From JANLQX01 sp031381685 (GTDB lineage Bacteria; Actinomycetota; Acidimicrobiia; Acidimicrobiales; JANYDT01), in assembly GCA_031381685.1 (NCBI GenBank), contig JANMYF010000350.1:1-22867 (forward strand): a DNA stretch of 22,867 bases. Direction: 5' to 3'. The translations under genes and the position numbers were made by a program. Each line of letters begins with the position of its first letter. Positions within the stretch are counted from its first letter, which is position 1. Under the pieces are notes generated by a model that was not told the origin of the DNA, did not search any database, and worked only from the letters and a program-made list of their open reading frames with translations. Shown here piece after piece: positions 22,758-22,867 of this stretch.

Positions 22758-22867
22758 ACCTGACCGGAGCTTCACGACGCGTGAACGCGATTCCCTCCGT
22801 GCCGTCGGCGCCGAGGTGCTCGACCTCGCTCGCCGGCGAGCCGTCGCCGCGTTCAGCGACCTCGCCG
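22723..22867 (+). CDS. Partial ORF running off the window edge
   Basis: A frame offset from the PIG-L stub begins MTKPSLLAVFREPDRSFTTRE and continues RDSLRAVGAEVLDLARRRAVAAFSDLA to the end of the window without a stop. Its ATG overlaps the HPDDE codons of the stub, so the true coding sequence probably starts at the joint near 22738. The helix-rich, Arg-rich composition and high G/C third positions look coding. I do not recognise the family from 48 residues. Confidence 0.35.
   Translation, partial: MTKPSLLAVFREPDRSFTTRERDSLRAVGAEVLDLARRRAVAAFSDLA

Overview
The window is high-GC DNA with actinobacterial gene content: a DUF6458 membrane protein, a class F sortase, a CGNR-type regulator, the long form of transaldolase and a KatE-type catalase. 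I read it as an actinobacterium, possibly of the Acidimicrobiia; that is inference from family content, and no rRNA or marker gene is present to test it. No tRNA, rRNA, CRISPR array or intact mobile element was seen.

Layout. (1) 240-2529: a secreted CHRD protein (-), then a RibD/DHFR-like reductase and a CGNR-like regulator (+), each of the last two preceded by a near-identical promoter-proximal motif. (2) 2627-7031: an alpha/alpha-toroid protein (-), then a divergent cluster of small detoxification-type enzymes. A PhnB-like VOC protein and a TetR regulator (-) face a second DHFR-like reductase and a second VOC protein (+), with a perfect 24-bp palindrome between them. This cluster is flanked by wreckage: a beta-lactamase-like pseudogene with several frameshifts, a DUF1801 stub, a frameshifted VOC gene and weak IS3-type transposase remnants. 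(3) 7688-11166: an oxidative-stress block with a hemerythrin-like protein lacking metal ligands, a large-subunit catalase with a histone-H1-like N-terminal tail, and a canonical hemerythrin 7 bp downstream. (4) 11676-14383: DUF6458 and DUF6582 proteins, and a class F sortase followed by a small surface protein with a C-terminal anchor (all -). (5) 15035-17380: an acyl-CoA-dehydrogenase-fold flavoprotein, a STAS anti-anti-sigma protein and a hendecad-repeat coiled-coil ORF (+). (6) 17239-22333 (all -): a broken DUF72 gene, a patatin phospholipase, an SRPBCC protein, a transaldolase broken by a 2-bp insertion, an Ala/Asp-rich lipoprotein and a GlsB/YeaQ membrane protein. The right edge (+) holds a PIG-L N-terminal fragment cut just after its HPDDE motif.

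The common thread is stress defence and small-molecule detoxification: catalase, hemerythrins, VOC and DHFR-like enzymes, GlsB, STAS and a TetR switch. The window also has an unusual density of broken genes, including a normally conserved pentose-phosphate enzyme. Either this is an actively decaying accessory region, or the assembly carries uncorrected indels. The multi-lesion beta-lactamase and the DUF72/coiled-coil and PIG-L joints favour real rearrangement, while the single clean frameshifts in transaldolase and VOC could be sequence errors.
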